Assembly: GCA_030737835.1 (NCBI GenBank)
Contig: CM060857.1
Coordinates: 2,380,716 to 2,444,715, forward strand
Direction: 5' to 3'
Length of the DNA stretch: 64,000 bases
From: Acorus gramineus
Taxonomy: Eukaryota > Streptophyta > Magnoliopsida > Acorales > Acoraceae
The notes under the pieces were generated by a model. The model saw only the letters and a list, made by a program, of their open reading frames with translations. It did no database searches and was not told the DNA's origin. Below, piece after piece: positions 48,258 to 61,025 of this stretch (within the stretch, counting starts at the first letter, position 1; the number at the start of each line of letters is the position of its first letter). A program made the translations under genes and the position numbers.

Positions 48258-49162
48258 GTATTTTGTGTATAACAGATTTATTAGTTGTTGTGTTGTTTGT
48301 TAAAGAGTTTGTAATTAAGTGGGAGTGAAATAAATGTTATCTATTTAAAATCTAAGATAAGATTTGGAGATTGATGTTTTAGGTCCCTTTGAAATTTATG
48401 TCATTCCAACTAATCTATTTCACTGGTATAAAAAGATGTACATGTCCATGTTATTACTTTCTATAAATGAAGAGGCATATATATATATATATATCAAATC
48501 ATTTCTTTTTTTTCAAATTTTATAAGCTCTCATCAACATCTTATATTCACTTATCCATGCTCAATCAAATAACAAAAATTAAGTTTATCTATCTATCTAT
48601 CTATGTTACTAATCAAAAGTATTTTTAACTTCATCAATCAGTTGAATTTTTTTTTAAGATATATTGAATAAATAGTGATGATCATGCCACATCATCTTTT
48701 TTTTTTTGTTACTATTATTTTTTATTAGATTTAGATTGAGATTGAGATAATGATGGAAAATATATAGATTTCAAATAGGATCATCATTTTTTTGTTACAA
48801 TTATATAATTTTTATTAGATTTAAATGGAGATAATAATAGAAATATATAGATTTTAAATAGCATAACATAATATCCAAATACACCAAATCTCATTCAATT
48901 ATAAAAATATAATGGATTATTTTTTAATTGTAAATTACTCATAATTATTTTATAATATATATTTAGTATATTTTTGAAATATTTTTTAATGATTTTATAT
49001 TACATCTTAAAATCTATTATTATTTATAATTAATTATAGAGTACTCAATATATTAGGAATATGTGACCTATCAATTTTTTCAAGCACACAACTAATACAA
49101 ATGTAATCCCTGATTTTAGGGATCATAATTGATCCTCAAATATTCTAGATAACCAATCCTTA
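48258..49162. other. 3' flank of RING copy 3 and AT-rich spacer
   Basis: The first ~90 bp match the 3' flank of copy 2 (GTATTTTGTGTA.AACAGATTTA). A TCTA microsatellite near 48580-48605 is followed by GTTACTAATCAAAAG, faintly like a Helitron 5' end, but no partner 3' end was found. No gene seen. Confidence 0.45.
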
Positions 49163-49338
49163 GGGTCTGTTTGGTTGACAGGTGGGATTGGGATTCTGTG
49201 AATCATGGGATTCTAAATCCAGGTGGATTGGGATTGTGAATCATGTCAACCTGTTTGGTAAAGAACATGATTCAAAAAATTCTCAATCCCAATCATGTAA
49301 TGCATGGATTACAATATAAAAAATATATATCTAAAAAT

Positions 49339-49383
<45 letters not shown>

Positions 49384-50002
49384 CATAATATCATAACAAA
49401 TTAGTTATGATAAATTATATGAATCTCATATCATCCAATCAATAGGTTATGAAAGCTTTCTTATTCATATATTATATAAATAAAGTAAATCAAGAGGATT
49501 TATGAACGTGTGCATCACAATTAATGCTTGAATATATATATGTGTATGTATGTATATTTTTAAATATATTTATATTCTTTATTTAAATTTATATTATTAT
49601 TATATTATATTATATATATACATATATTTATATTAAATATATTATGTTTTATATATATTATATATATGTATGTATGTATGTATATTTTTTAATATATTTA
49701 TATTATAAATTTAAATATATATTATATTATATTAAATATATATACATATATTTATATTAAATATGTTATGTTATATATATATATATATATTATGTGTTAA
49801 GGAAGATGAAGAGCCTGGGTAAAAATGTCTTTTTTCAATCCACATAGATTGGGATTGAGGGAATACCACCTCTTGAGGGGGATTCCCAATCCCACTCTCT
49901 CAATTCCAATCCCCTTTTAAAATTTATCCAAACAACTTATTGACCTAGATTGGGATTCTCAATCCCAATCCAAACACCCAATACTGCTATCCAAACATAC
50001 CC
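49163..50002. mobile_element. Tourist-like (PIF/Harbinger) MITE with an AT microsatellite core
   Basis: Termini GGGTCTGTTTGG and, reversed, GGGTATGTTTGG are flanked by TTA at 49160-49162 and 50003-50005, the PIF/Harbinger target duplication. The core has long TA runs (about 49338-49382) and other TATA-type repeats. The right-terminal segment (GGGATTCTCAATCCCAATCC...) is repeated once more at 50010-50055, just outside. Confidence 0.7.
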
Positions 50003-50059
50003 TTATTATTGGGATTCTCAATCCCAATCCAAGCACCCAATACTCCTATCCAAACATTA

Positions 50060-51824
50060 TTGTATATATTTTATATATTTTATGACCTATCTTTATTGAT
50101 TGAGTAAATTCAAGACTATTAATTGTTGTTGCTTATCCTAACAAATTGAACGGATGTCATTAAAATTAGATGTGATTTATGTCTCATCTATAATAACAAA
50201 AAATAATAATTGATCCTTCAAGTCCATATTAAGAACCACATCAACAACTAAAAAAAACTATGGATATCAACTGCGCACACGCCGTCTATTGCCCGGTTAA
50301 TGTCTCTACCCAACATGATTTTATTTTATTTTTATTTCTTTATTTATTTTTGGAATGTAAACACAACATGATTTTTTTTCTTAGTTTTTATGGATAGTAT
50401 GCTTAGTATTCCATATGTTATATGAAATTTTCATGTAACATTTTTAACTTATATATGTTAAAGTACATATTAATAATCTTCTTTCTTATTAAGCATGCAT
50501 ATGGGACTAGTGCAAACTACCATGATCCTTATTTCTTCTTATTAAGCATAGAAAAGAAAACTAGGTATGGATTTCCTATTGACCTAATAAGTTGTCATTG
50601 ATATGATTTTTTTATTTTAATAATTATTTTGTACCATGATCCTTATACAATTAATTCTAAATTATTTTAAAATCTTTAATTTTTTTTTAAGATTATAAAT
50701 GGCTGTTTTGATATGTGGCCTATTTTTATTAATTGATCAATTCAATTACAGAGGTTATCAATTAAAGTAATATACATTTGTTTCTTTCACAATTTGTTGC
50801 AAGTGGCTTTTTTTTTTATATGTAATTTGATATTTTCAAATATTCTAAGTACAAATTTGTATTGTTGAAAATTTATTTAATAAATTTATGTAATTTGAAT
50901 TTTTAAAATATTTTTAATATGTCATATACTTTATTAGTTGTTTTTTTTTAACAGGCGTCTGATCATTTAAGGGATCGTTGTTTCTTTAGGTGGTTTCGAT
51001 CGTGTGAAAATCTGAACCGTTGATCATATGTCACCCATCGATTGACATCCTAATCTATAATCTGAACCGTTGAGGGTGTTTCGGTAAGACCTTGAACTCG
51101 GGACAAACACTATTGTGAAACAAATTTTCTCCAAAATTAAATATGTATCACTTAAAATAATTTAAAGATAAGAAAATTTAATTTAATTTATTTTTATACC
51201 ATCACAGATAGAAAATTTAATTTTATAGCATTAAAATATTTAAAATGACAAAATGTGCCACTTTGTCATTTTTTAATTTTATATCACTAACAATAATCTA
51301 TTTTTATACCACTAAATAGGTTATTTAGAATGGTATAAAAATAAATAAAATATTTTTGAATGGTATATAACAAAAAAAAAAACTCTTCTTTTTTGATAAT
51401 AATAGACTTTAACAAATTTGTTTGGAATTAGACTTTAATAATTTTCATCACTTCAAAAAATTTGTATTTATTTTTATACCACTAAAAATAACCTTTTTTT
51501 TAATAACCTATTTATACCACTAAATAAGTTATTTAGAATGGTATAAAAAATAAATAGCATATTTTAAAATGATATATACTAAAAAAACCTTTATTTTTAA
51601 TAATAGTTATACAAAATCTTAACAAATTATGAAGAATCTTGCAATCTCTAAGTCCCTAACAAAAAAAACAGATTAAGTAAATATCTAACTTGGATAATAT
51701 AACATCCACTCTATAAAAGGAATAGATTTTAATGAATCTATAAATTAAAAAAAAAAACATAATATAAATATACACACACAGACTGATTTTTTTTCCTCTT
51801 CTAGTATATCTACCACCCACAATC
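50060..51824. other. AT-rich intergenic region upstream of RING copy 4
   Basis: No gene found. A segment at about 51300-51420 is repeated at about 51520-51620 (CACTAAATA.GTTATTTAGAATGGTATAAAAA). A block near 50955-51065 (AATCTGAACCGTTGA twice) resembles sequence near 40890, so it is dispersed repeat DNA. Confidence 0.45.
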
Positions 51825-54588
51825 ATGTGGAACGCAACATCAACGTGCACCTGCATTTCCGCGAACGCTTACAACAGCACGCACGCGCAGGAGGAGGCAC
51901 GCGTCGCCATCCGCATCACCACACGCACCACCGCCCTCTCCCGTCATGGCACCACCACGACGCGCGTCGCTAACTCCGTTGTCTCCGCCATTGAGACCGT
52001 CCACCTCCGGCCAGAGGACGTCGACTTCTGCACCGCCGCCAGGTCCAATGCCGGGCTCGCTGCTCTATCCAGCTGCATCTGGCGGATGCTTCGCCGCTAT
52101 GGCATTATCGGGGTGGCGGCGCGCTGGTCGCGTCTCGAGCAGGAGTACACGCAGCATGTGTGCAGCGCCGCGCACCACTACAGGCAAAGCGGGTACTCTT
52201 CTTTGTGTCTCTTTATTCTTTTGTCCCTATCCCCCTATTAGAACATTGTGTGTTTTATTATGTTTTAAAATAGATACGCTCACCATTTATTTTAAAAAAT
52301 ATATATACATAATCAAGCTTATTGTACTGTGTAACAAACCCTAGGAACGAGTTATTAGAAATTATTTTATTTTATGTGTTAAATAAAAACCCTAGGAGTT
52401 ATGTGTTAAATTATTTTTGCATGGGTGTCAATTTCATGGGCTCACTGGTTTTTAACATCATTTAGGTTAGAAACCGTTTTCTCTGATGGTTGCTTGTGCA
52501 CCTCTTGGTTATTGTTATTTTTAAGGAAAAAATCTATATAACTATGTGTAAACGGTTTGAAATATATATAATTCTTTTATTTTTTTAACATCTATATAAT
52601 TCTCTGAAAACATATATGTAAATATAAATAGTTCCTTTAGTTAAATTTTTGTTAATAGATTATTATTATTATGCGAATATTCTGTCTAGTTAAACCTTGA
52701 TTGTAAATATAGTATATCAAAAACCCTGTACAATATGTTAAAAATGTAAAAAATTATCTATAAATAAAGATTTTAATCATCCGAATAGGGTTTTATAATC
52801 TATTCAAATAGGTAAAACCATCATTTACAGAGGGTGTTTTTCATTTTTAACAAATTATAAAGGTTTTTTGGTATACTTTGTTTTCAATCAGGGTTAACCA
52901 AATGGAATATTTACATATTATTCTTCATCTGTCAACTAAATTTTAACTCAGGGGATTATTTGAATTTATATATGTGTTTTTAGAGGGTTACACAGGCTTT
53001 AAGAAGATTCAGAGAGTTATATGAATTTCAAGCAGTTTACATGGTGTTATTTGGATTTTTACCTATTTTTAAATGGTTTTCAAAGTCGCTTTTGGTTTTG
53101 GTTTTAAAAAACTGTTTTGTTTTTCTAGGGGTGGTTATGCAATTTTTATTATTTTATGTATAGGGAAGAGGTGCTGGACAGAAAAAAAATACACATATAA
53201 ACAACCAGTCCATCCAACACCTGAAAAAAAAAAAGAGCACCCATAATAGAGAGTTAATTCCACACAAACATCAGTCTGTACACATAGAAAACCCAAAACA
53301 GAGAGCACCCAGTGTGGATTCAAATCAAATTCATACAAACAGTATGAGACAAACATTAAAATTAAAAATAGAGAAATATTCTATTATTAAAGATTTACAT
53401 GTGTTCGCTAAAATCTTCTCACTTGGAGTGCACCTTGAGAATGGTCAATGATTGTTATATCTTCGGAGTGGACCGCCGGTGAAGCATTGCGCCAAAGTGG
53501 AGCGAAATCTGCTTTTTGAAAAACACTTTTGCGTGCTTCGATCCATCAATCTGTTATATTTTTCTAACTCTATATTTATTTTATGGCTTTCAAAATTAGA
53601 AAACTTAGTGTTTTTCCAAGACGAGTTAGGTCCAATGCTAGTCAGATCTTATCACTTCAATATAGGAACATTAAAATTATTGTGAATGAGATATTTTATC
53701 ATTAAATTTTGTATTTAAATCGTAATAATCACGTACAATGATTTTTAATATGTTATCTTGAAATGATAAGATCTAAAGGTCATGAACTCAACGTTAAAGA
53801 TTTCAATGCTTTGATGACAATGTATTAATACGTACTCTCTAGACCATTGAATTTTAGTATATTTAAAGAGATGTGAATTGAAACTTCACGTTCATGTTAA
53901 AAAATCTGATGGTACGAAAATATATTATCTATTCATTACCATACGATCCTCTCTTGTCCCTTTTCATGTCCACTAATGAGTTATTGAAAAGTTAATCAAA
54001 CATAGAGAGAAAGAGTTATTGAAAAATTAATCAAACACAGAGAGAAAGAGGACTCAGATAATTTTGGCATTGTTGGATAATCAATCTTTCTCATTCATGT
54101 TCCTCATTAATCCGGGGTGTTTGAAAGGATCATAGTCCGTTTATCATGGACACGTCAACCTTGCCTATGAGGGGATCTTACTCACTGAGAACAGAGTTTA
54201 TCTGTTTAGTCTAATTTTATATAACATGCACAACAGATACCAGAGTGCAAACTTCGAGTTCGACCTGCAATTCGACGTCAACTGCACATACCATGGGGAG
54301 GCAAGGGAGGCGGCAGCGGCATGGGAGGAGTGGGTGGCAAGGATGCGATGCGGGTACGAGGCAGGGGCAGCGCCGGCAGGGGAGGCGTCGATGGGGCATT
54401 TAACAGCTTATCCGTTTGATGGGGCGAGCTCGAGCAAGAACTATGCGTGCGCGGTGTGTCTGGGAAAGCTTGAAGTGAAGGAGTGGGTGGTTGCAATGCC
54501 TTGTTGTCATCTCTATCACTTTGAGTGTTTACAAAGGTGGCTGAGATGTTGGGGTGTTTGTCCTGTTTGTCAGTATGTTATGTCATGA
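51825..54588 (+). CDS. RING-H2 E3 ubiquitin ligase with a 2-kb intron (family copy 4)
   Basis: Exons 51825-52192 and 54237-54588 give 239 aa. The donor is GT at 52193 (AGCGG|GTACTC) and the acceptor is CACAACAG at 54229-54236. The junction splits one glycine codon and restores the family alignment residue for residue (RQSGYQSANFEFDLQF against RNGFERGDFECELEL in copy 1). The start is MWNATSTCTCISANAY. The finger reads CAVCLGKLEVKEWVVAMPCC, then H-x2-H-x2-C and CPVC, with all zinc ligands present. The copy 2/3 intron is absent here (HAQEEARVAIRI is continuous), so intron positions differ within the family. The intron contains a MITE (52525-53063). Transcript evidence is needed to exclude a split pseudogene. 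Confidence 0.8.
52525..53063. mobile_element. MITE inside the intron of RING copy 4
   Basis: Related to 41307-41733: shared left GGAAAAAATCTATATAACT.., shared interior (ATTTTAACTCAGGGGATTATTTGAATTTA) and right end TTTCAAGCAGTTTACATGGTG..GGATTTTTACC. It accounts for about a quarter of the intron. Confidence 0.6.
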
Positions 54589-54792
54589 ATGATCATCTGA
54601 ATTGCATAACTTATTCTCGTTAGGTCTTTTTCTATGGTTAGGGTTTTTGTGATACAATATGATGTAGGTTTTATTTTATTTTATTTTTTTAAGAAATCAG
54701 TCTAGGCTCCAAATTCTCTTTGGCATTTGTTTGTTTGTTTTTTCCTTCCGTGGTATATCTGAAAAGGAAAAACAAATGGGTGGTGAGATTAA

Positions 54793-55022
54793 GGGTGCGT
54801 TTGGTTGTGCGATTGCAAAACTGATTCTGCAGGAATCTGCGATTGCAAACTGATTCTGCAGGAAGCTCACTTTCTCAGCTTTCTGAAATCGCAGCTTTTG
54901 GGCACTATTTGCCTGAAATTTGTGTGCAGGAAGCTGCCACAGTAAAACTGTTTGGTTGCACGATTGTAAACGCAGCTTCCTGCAATCGCAATCGCAGCGC
55001 AATCGCACAACCAAACGCACCC
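54793..55022. mobile_element. Intact Tourist-like MITE
   Basis: A 230-bp element has a perfect ~23-bp inverted repeat: it begins GGGTGCGTTTGGTTGTGCGA and ends in the exact complement. It is flanked by TAA at 54790-54792 and 55023-55025, the PIF/Harbinger target duplication. The interior repeats GATTGCAAAACTGATTCTGCAGGAA-like words. It lies about 200 bp beyond the RING copy 4 stop codon. Confidence 0.9.
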
Positions 55023-55025
55023 TAA

Positions 55026-56088
55026 GAATGGAGTGTGTTTCTGTCTGTGTGTGTGTGTGTGGTTATGAGATTATGAAATTTTATATGTTAAATTGGTGGG
55101 TTTAGTTGGGATGTGGGATCAGCAAAATATGTGGTGGGGCTAGATGCACCTAACCAAATTAATGATATCATTCTAAAGAATCAACTAGAATTGATTTTAG
55201 TTCATTCCAACTATCACTCGTGGAGTAATATTTATGATTTATTTATTTAATTAATTATTATTGTAAGGGAATAAGTGTCATTGGAAAATGAATCTAGATA
55301 GATTTTAAGAATCCCATCGAATTAGAATTTGGATCAAGTTTGTATTTTATTTTAATATTTTTAGATTCATTTTTAATCGTAACAGTCTGATTTTTAATGT
55401 GGTGATCCAAATCAGATTCAGCCTGAATTTCAATACGGTGATAAATCAATCTCTCAGTGAAAATGAAATAAAATATAAGAATATAAAAATAAGTAAATGA
55501 TCCAAATCCTGGTGGGATGTAGAATCCAAAGTCCACATATTCTCCCATGGTTATCACCAAGAAAAATCCACCCTATAATTCTTTCAAACTATCACTGGAT
55601 ATTAATCTTTCATCTACTTGTAAAAATTGGTTTTAAGATTTAACTCATTGTAGATTAGAGCACGTGAAACTCTCTAAAAATAATAATCTCTAAATTTTTT
55701 TACCAAAAAACAATTCTCTATAATTTGTGATTTCAATAACATTATCCTTCTCCAGTGTTACACATAATTTTTTTTTTCAGCTCTAATTCAAATCCTATAT
55801 GCGCTGATACAAAGTCATCAAAGCATATGTTCACATTAACGAGATATACTATGTTTATAAAATTTAAAACACGTGTAGACTAGAATTTGGGTTGAAAACA
55901 AAGTTGTATGTAACATTATCTTTTAAAAAAAAATTCAAAATAAATTCTAGAATGATGTTTGTTGTTATTTAGTGACAGTGATAACCAATTAACCACTTTT
56001 CAAATTGTGATGGGCTTGGCGGGCAAATATTCTCGGATCCAACTATGTGAAATCCGATAACCACTTTATCGACCGAGTCGTCCCACAA
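55026..56088. other. Intergenic spacer before the cardiolipin synthase gene
   Basis: A GT microsatellite lies at about 55045-55060. 55800-55910 resembles, in reverse, the 9307-9530 MITE family (CACGTGTAGACTAGAATTTGG). No gene seen. Confidence 0.45.
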
Positions 56089-56110
56089 CACGTGTCGAAA
56101 CCCACACGTG
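56089..56110. promoter_or_regulatory. Pair of G-boxes upstream of the cardiolipin synthase gene
   Basis: Two CACGTG cores, each inside ACACGTGT, lie at 56089-56094 and 56105-56110, about 80-100 bp before the start codon. G-boxes bind bZIP and bHLH factors. Function here is inferred only from sequence. Confidence 0.5.
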
Positions 56111-56189
56111 TGAACTCCTCCCAAAAAAAAACCCATTCAAAAACCCTACTTTGCTCTCTCTTCTTCTTCTTGGTCAAGCAAATTCGTTA

Positions 56190-59100
56190 ATGGCGGTCTT
56201 CAGAACCCTAAAAACCCTAATTCGAACCTCGAACCCTAAAAACCACCGTCCCTTCTTCCACTTCGACCGCACTCTCCCGTCTCCCTCCACCGCCGCCGCC
56301 GCCTCTTCTCTTCAGAACCCCCTCTCTCGATCCCGACCGTTCTCACCTTTCTTTCAATGGCGGCTCCCCGCTTCAGTACCTGCTCGGAATTTCTCGCAAT
56401 CCGCGATTCGGCCGTTCCCGAGGCCTCGCAAGAATGGGTTGAGGTCGGCGGTGGGATGGACAGAGGCGCGGCAGTATAGCGTGGTCGGCGGCGGTGATGA
56501 CAATGAGAGGTTCCTGAATCTGCCGAACTTGATTTCGATTGGGAGAATGGTTTCCGGTCCCTTCCTTGGATTGTGAGGTTTTAATTGATTTTTTGTTTTT
56601 TTTTTGTCATGTTGAATACCAATTCATGGAGCTTAATGAAGCATTAGTGGGTACTGTTGTTTATGTGGTATTGGAAAAATAAGGGCTTTTTGAAAAATTA
56701 GATCAGTGGATCAAATGGGTATTCGGAATCCGGAGTGTGTGAAAAGGGGGATTGGAAGGCCATGCTGTTCTATAATTATAAGTGGGTCCAATAGAAAAAA
56801 ATACACATCTTTTTATTTCTGGTATAAGAATAAGAAATTTTGATTGTAATAGAGCTAGTTTGTTGTTCATTCTCATTCTCCTTTTACTTGAACACCCAGT
56901 AAAAATGTGTTTGGAATCTACCAAGGAAAATTTGTCTTTCCATGAAATCTGTCAGAACTGGATTTCTGGGAATGAGAAATCTTATCTTTGGAGCAGAGTA
57001 ACAAAATTGGCGTTTAGTTTTTTCTTCGCATTCTTCTTTTGTGATTTTTTATGTTTGACACAGAATGAGGAAAGTGTAGTTTATAGTGTGTTTTTTTTTT
57101 TGATGGGTAAATGTTTTCTTATTTTTCATGGTTAAATCTTCTTGTATCAACAAAAGTAAGACTCAGCTCAGAACCCCTCAGTGAATGAAGAGGGGCTTCC
57201 TCTACCGACATGCCAAGAGGTGTTCGGTTGTAGTTTGCGGTGTTGCTTGTTGGTGATCGAGAAAAGGATGATTGTTTATTCCCATCAACACAAAGTTTGT
57301 CAGTTATAAATGTATGAGGATTCTTTAATCAATAGTTTGTTACATTCTGGTCCTGCTTTTTACATAGTTTGTTGTTTTCTCTTTTCTGGTCACTTGCATG
57401 TTCCATGAAAAATGTTAAGCATGCGAAAACTAATTTTGGTTGGCATTCTTTGGTGAATGTCTGGTAAAACATATTGATGCATGCCTAAGTTATCTGGGAT
57501 ATCTTAATTATCTGTTGAAGAAAAGAGAATACTGAATAACAGTTATTTTTATTACCAAGAATACTAGATCTGCTCATTAAATAAATTAGTGATGAGATTT
57601 ATTGTATTGTGGCTTTCATTGGCTTATTCACATGTTTTCTTCTTGTTGGGGTCGCAAACTATAGGTTCTTTTGTAATGGGTTATGATCCGCTCTTGATTC
57701 TTCGTATGTCTGAATGTGGCAAAACCATTACTAGCATTTTTACCTTTAACAATCATACTCTTGTCATATTGTACACCATCTGTTGTATTCCAAGTTCTTT
57801 TTACATTATACTTATATTGTACACTGTCTGTTGTATGAAAGTTTTTTTTTTTCTTTTTGGAAGTATACTTGTGGACCTTAAATTTTAAAGTGTACGCGCA
57901 TATTTACATAATCAATGTCTACATTACTTGTTTATGCATGCATAGTTTATGGTACATCAATTGTTGTGCTGGTATTAATAAATTTCAGTTTTAGAAAGGA
58001 GCTTTTATTTTCATTTTATTCATATTCCATTTTTGGAAGGAAACATTGGACCTTCAATTTTTAAGAGGTGTTGATTGGGTTATTGGATCTGTGTTTAAAA
58101 CCATTTGAATTATAGTTTAGCAAGGTTTTAATGCAGGGTGATTGTAAATGAATGGTATCTGTCTGCATTTGTAGGGTTGGCTATCTCCGGGGCAACTGAT
58201 TGGGTAAGTCCTTTGTCTTCTTCTCGTGGCAGTTAAGAATGGAATTGAACTCTGCAAAACATGATCTACAACTTGGGTTTTTGTTTTCTTATATTTTCTA
58301 TGTAGCTTGACGGATTTGTTGCCCGAAGGATGGGAATTAATTCTGTGATTGGATCATACCTTGATCCTCTTGCTGACAAGGTTACAACTTTTCGCTCATA
58401 AGCTTTGGTGTCTTTAGGCATATGACATCACAATTAGCATCATTTTATTGAATTGGTTCATATTTTTATTGTACAGGTTCTGATTGCCTGTGTTGCATTA
58501 GCAATGGTGGAAAGAGATCTGCTGCATCGTGAGTAACCTTGTAGACTTTTTTTTTTCCCATGGCATCCCTATAACTTCAGTAACATATGAGTGCAGCTAC
58601 CACCAGAACTCTTACTTAAAAGCTGGCATTTATTTAGTTTATGATTAGACAAAATCCCGATGCCTTTGGGCTATCCTTGGTTAGTCACCGATTTGAATAT
58701 ATTTACTATACTAATTATATTGGGCAAGAAAAATCATCTGAATATAATTTTTTTGGGCTTGTGAAGCTGGGCTTGTGGGTCTTGTTGTGCTAAGGGATGC
58801 TGTTCTTGTGAGTGGAGCTTTTTATAAAAGGGCTTCCAACTTGGGTTGGGAGGTATGGCATTTAATAATATAGAACAGCTCATATGTCTATACTCCTCTG
58901 GGACCTATTTAATCATACACACAGAATTCTTATTCCAGTGGAAAAATTGGTCTGATTTTGTCAACCTAGATGGAACTCATCCCGAGAAAGTGGAACCTCT
59001 CCTTATCAGCAAGGTGTGTATTCCTGATTAACATGGAATGAAGTTCTTAATTCATTTCGAGATGCTGATATTTCTGTTTTGTTGGGGATTTTCACTACAT

Positions 59101-59599
59101 TGCAGATCAACACAGTCTTCCAGTTGTTATTAGTTGCCGCTGCTCTTCTTCAGCCAGAGTTAGGCACCCATGAATCTCAACAATACATCACATACTTGAG
59201 GTAGTAGTACTAAGATTTTAGAATCCTGTGTATACTTGACAGAAGAGAACAATTTAGCATTGCAGGAACATAGTTTATAATGTCGAATTTGAATCGAAGT
59301 TGACCCTTCTAATTGAAAAAAAGCAAAGAAAAGTATCACACAAATCAACCTACCCCAACTCTTGACAGTTTATTTTTGATATTCACATTGGGTTCCAAAA
59401 GGTCTACTTTGATTCTCAGTAGGGCATTAATTTGTTACATAATGATTAATGTTAGTTCAATGTGCAACATAAATTGAGCCGTGATGACTTGCTCTCTTTC
59501 TACAGTTGGTTGGTAGCTTCTACAACAGTAGCATCTTCAGTGGCTTATGGAGCGCAATATATGAGAAAAATCAGTTTTAGCGGCGGAAAGATTGTCTGA
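56190..59599 (+). CDS. CLS: Cardiolipin synthase (CMP-forming), mitochondrial
   Basis: Eight exons join in frame: 56190-56572, 58137-58203, 58306-58380, 58477-58528, 58767-58852, 58939-59013, 59106-59200 and 59506-59599, giving 308 aa. The enzyme joins CDP-diacylglycerol and phosphatidylglycerol to make cardiolipin in the inner mitochondrial membrane. The N-terminal ~95 residues are rich in Arg, Ser and Pro with few acids, as in a mitochondrial presequence. The CDP-alcohol phosphatidyltransferase signature DG-x2-AR-x8-G-x3-D-x3-D is perfect ([20 protein letters not shown] then LAD). Several hydrophobic segments follow ([34 protein letters not shown]). Length is close to the Arabidopsis enzyme (341 aa). 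The first exon is followed by a 1.56-kb intron. No frame damage was seen. Confidence 0.95.
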
Positions 59600-61025
59600 T
59601 TCATGTATTTGAGCAACATAGTGATTGTTTCAATGCGGATTGTGGATTCAGTTTTGCTAATCGTTTGAAGGGAAAGCATTCTGCACAGACAAGGAGCAGC
59701 TGGAAACAAAGAAATTAGAAACTAAAAACCCGATTAACTCTCTTTGTACATATGAAAGCTTTAGGGCATGTTTGGATACGGTGCAACTGAGGGTGGATTC
59801 TCATTTATATTAGGTCAAACACAATATTTTGTTTGGTTATGATAATTAAGTGTAACAAATAAAATCTGAGTGTTTCTATTTGTCCCATTAAATGAGACAA
59901 TCAAAATTCTAACTAACCCCATGTGTTATTATTTATAACAGCTTTTATTTTCTCACCTCTCATCTATCTTCTATCTATTATTAATGTCAATCATAACATG
60001 AGGTTTATCATCAAAGCCATTTAATTTAATTTGATTTTAATTCTTAGCAGATCATATTTCCAGTCGCCCTTGTTACTGTGATCAACAGAAAAATATATAT
60101 ATATTGTTTGTTGCATACGTTATTATGACATATTAGAGTTATATGTCCAATTCATCTCAAGTCACTCACTATTTGTCCCCAACATTATTTTTACTGAGTG
60201 TTATTTCATGCAGTCCGAGCGAATACTCTTGCGGATAGTTTATATACCTTCATAGCCATTAAGTGAGATATATTTTGTTAATTTTTTTTTTACATTTATT
60301 AAAAATGAATCCATTCAATTTGTTATAGAGCAATGTAAACTTTTCATTAAAATATTTATTTCATTGGATGATGTTTACTATTTAAAAAAAATCAAAACAT
60401 GTGCAAAATGTCCCTAACATTGTTCTTAATGCAATTACAGTTGTATCAAAACAGTCTTTCCACTTGCTTTTCTGTAGCCCTTCTTCTGCTGCTCAAAATA
60501 ATATGAATATAAGTCCTGATAGATAAATAAAATTAATTCATTTCAAGCGAAAAAAAGGTTTATAGCTGATAATAATTCTAAAAGAAGTTCAAAACAAATA
60601 TAATACACCCCCAATAAAACACAAAATAAATATTTATTGATGTAATTGTAAAAAAATAGAAACTGCCCCAATAACTAAATTTTTATTAGGATCAGTCAAT
60701 CAGTCATACATAAAAGTGGTGTACAATCATCAAGCCCTGGCTTGATGTGATGGTTTATGTTACTGAGTCCAAGCACAGTATTAGTCATCCTAATTCAGCA
60801 CTTGCCCTGCAGACCAGTATATAAAAATAAACAAAAAACCATTCAATCACTACACATTCATATTTCTACATTTCTATATGACAAGTAAACTGCACCTTCT
60901 AAATACAGTCCAAACTTTCGAAGGTCTGTTATCAAGTCATAATCTGATATACAACAGCAAAATTACAGCACCATCAAAACCTACAACAAAACACACAGAC
61001 TCTGCTTCATCAAATAAAAAAAAAA
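59600..61025. other. CLS 3' flank and AT-rich spacer
   Basis: Contains the CLS 3' untranslated region and AT-rich DNA. No coding exon, RNA gene or clear transposon end was found. Confidence 0.4.

Noticed and set aside
48585..48620. Second Helitron 5' end
   Set aside because: TCTA repeats followed by TATGTTACTAATCAAAAG look similar, but no CTAG end with hairpin was found downstream.
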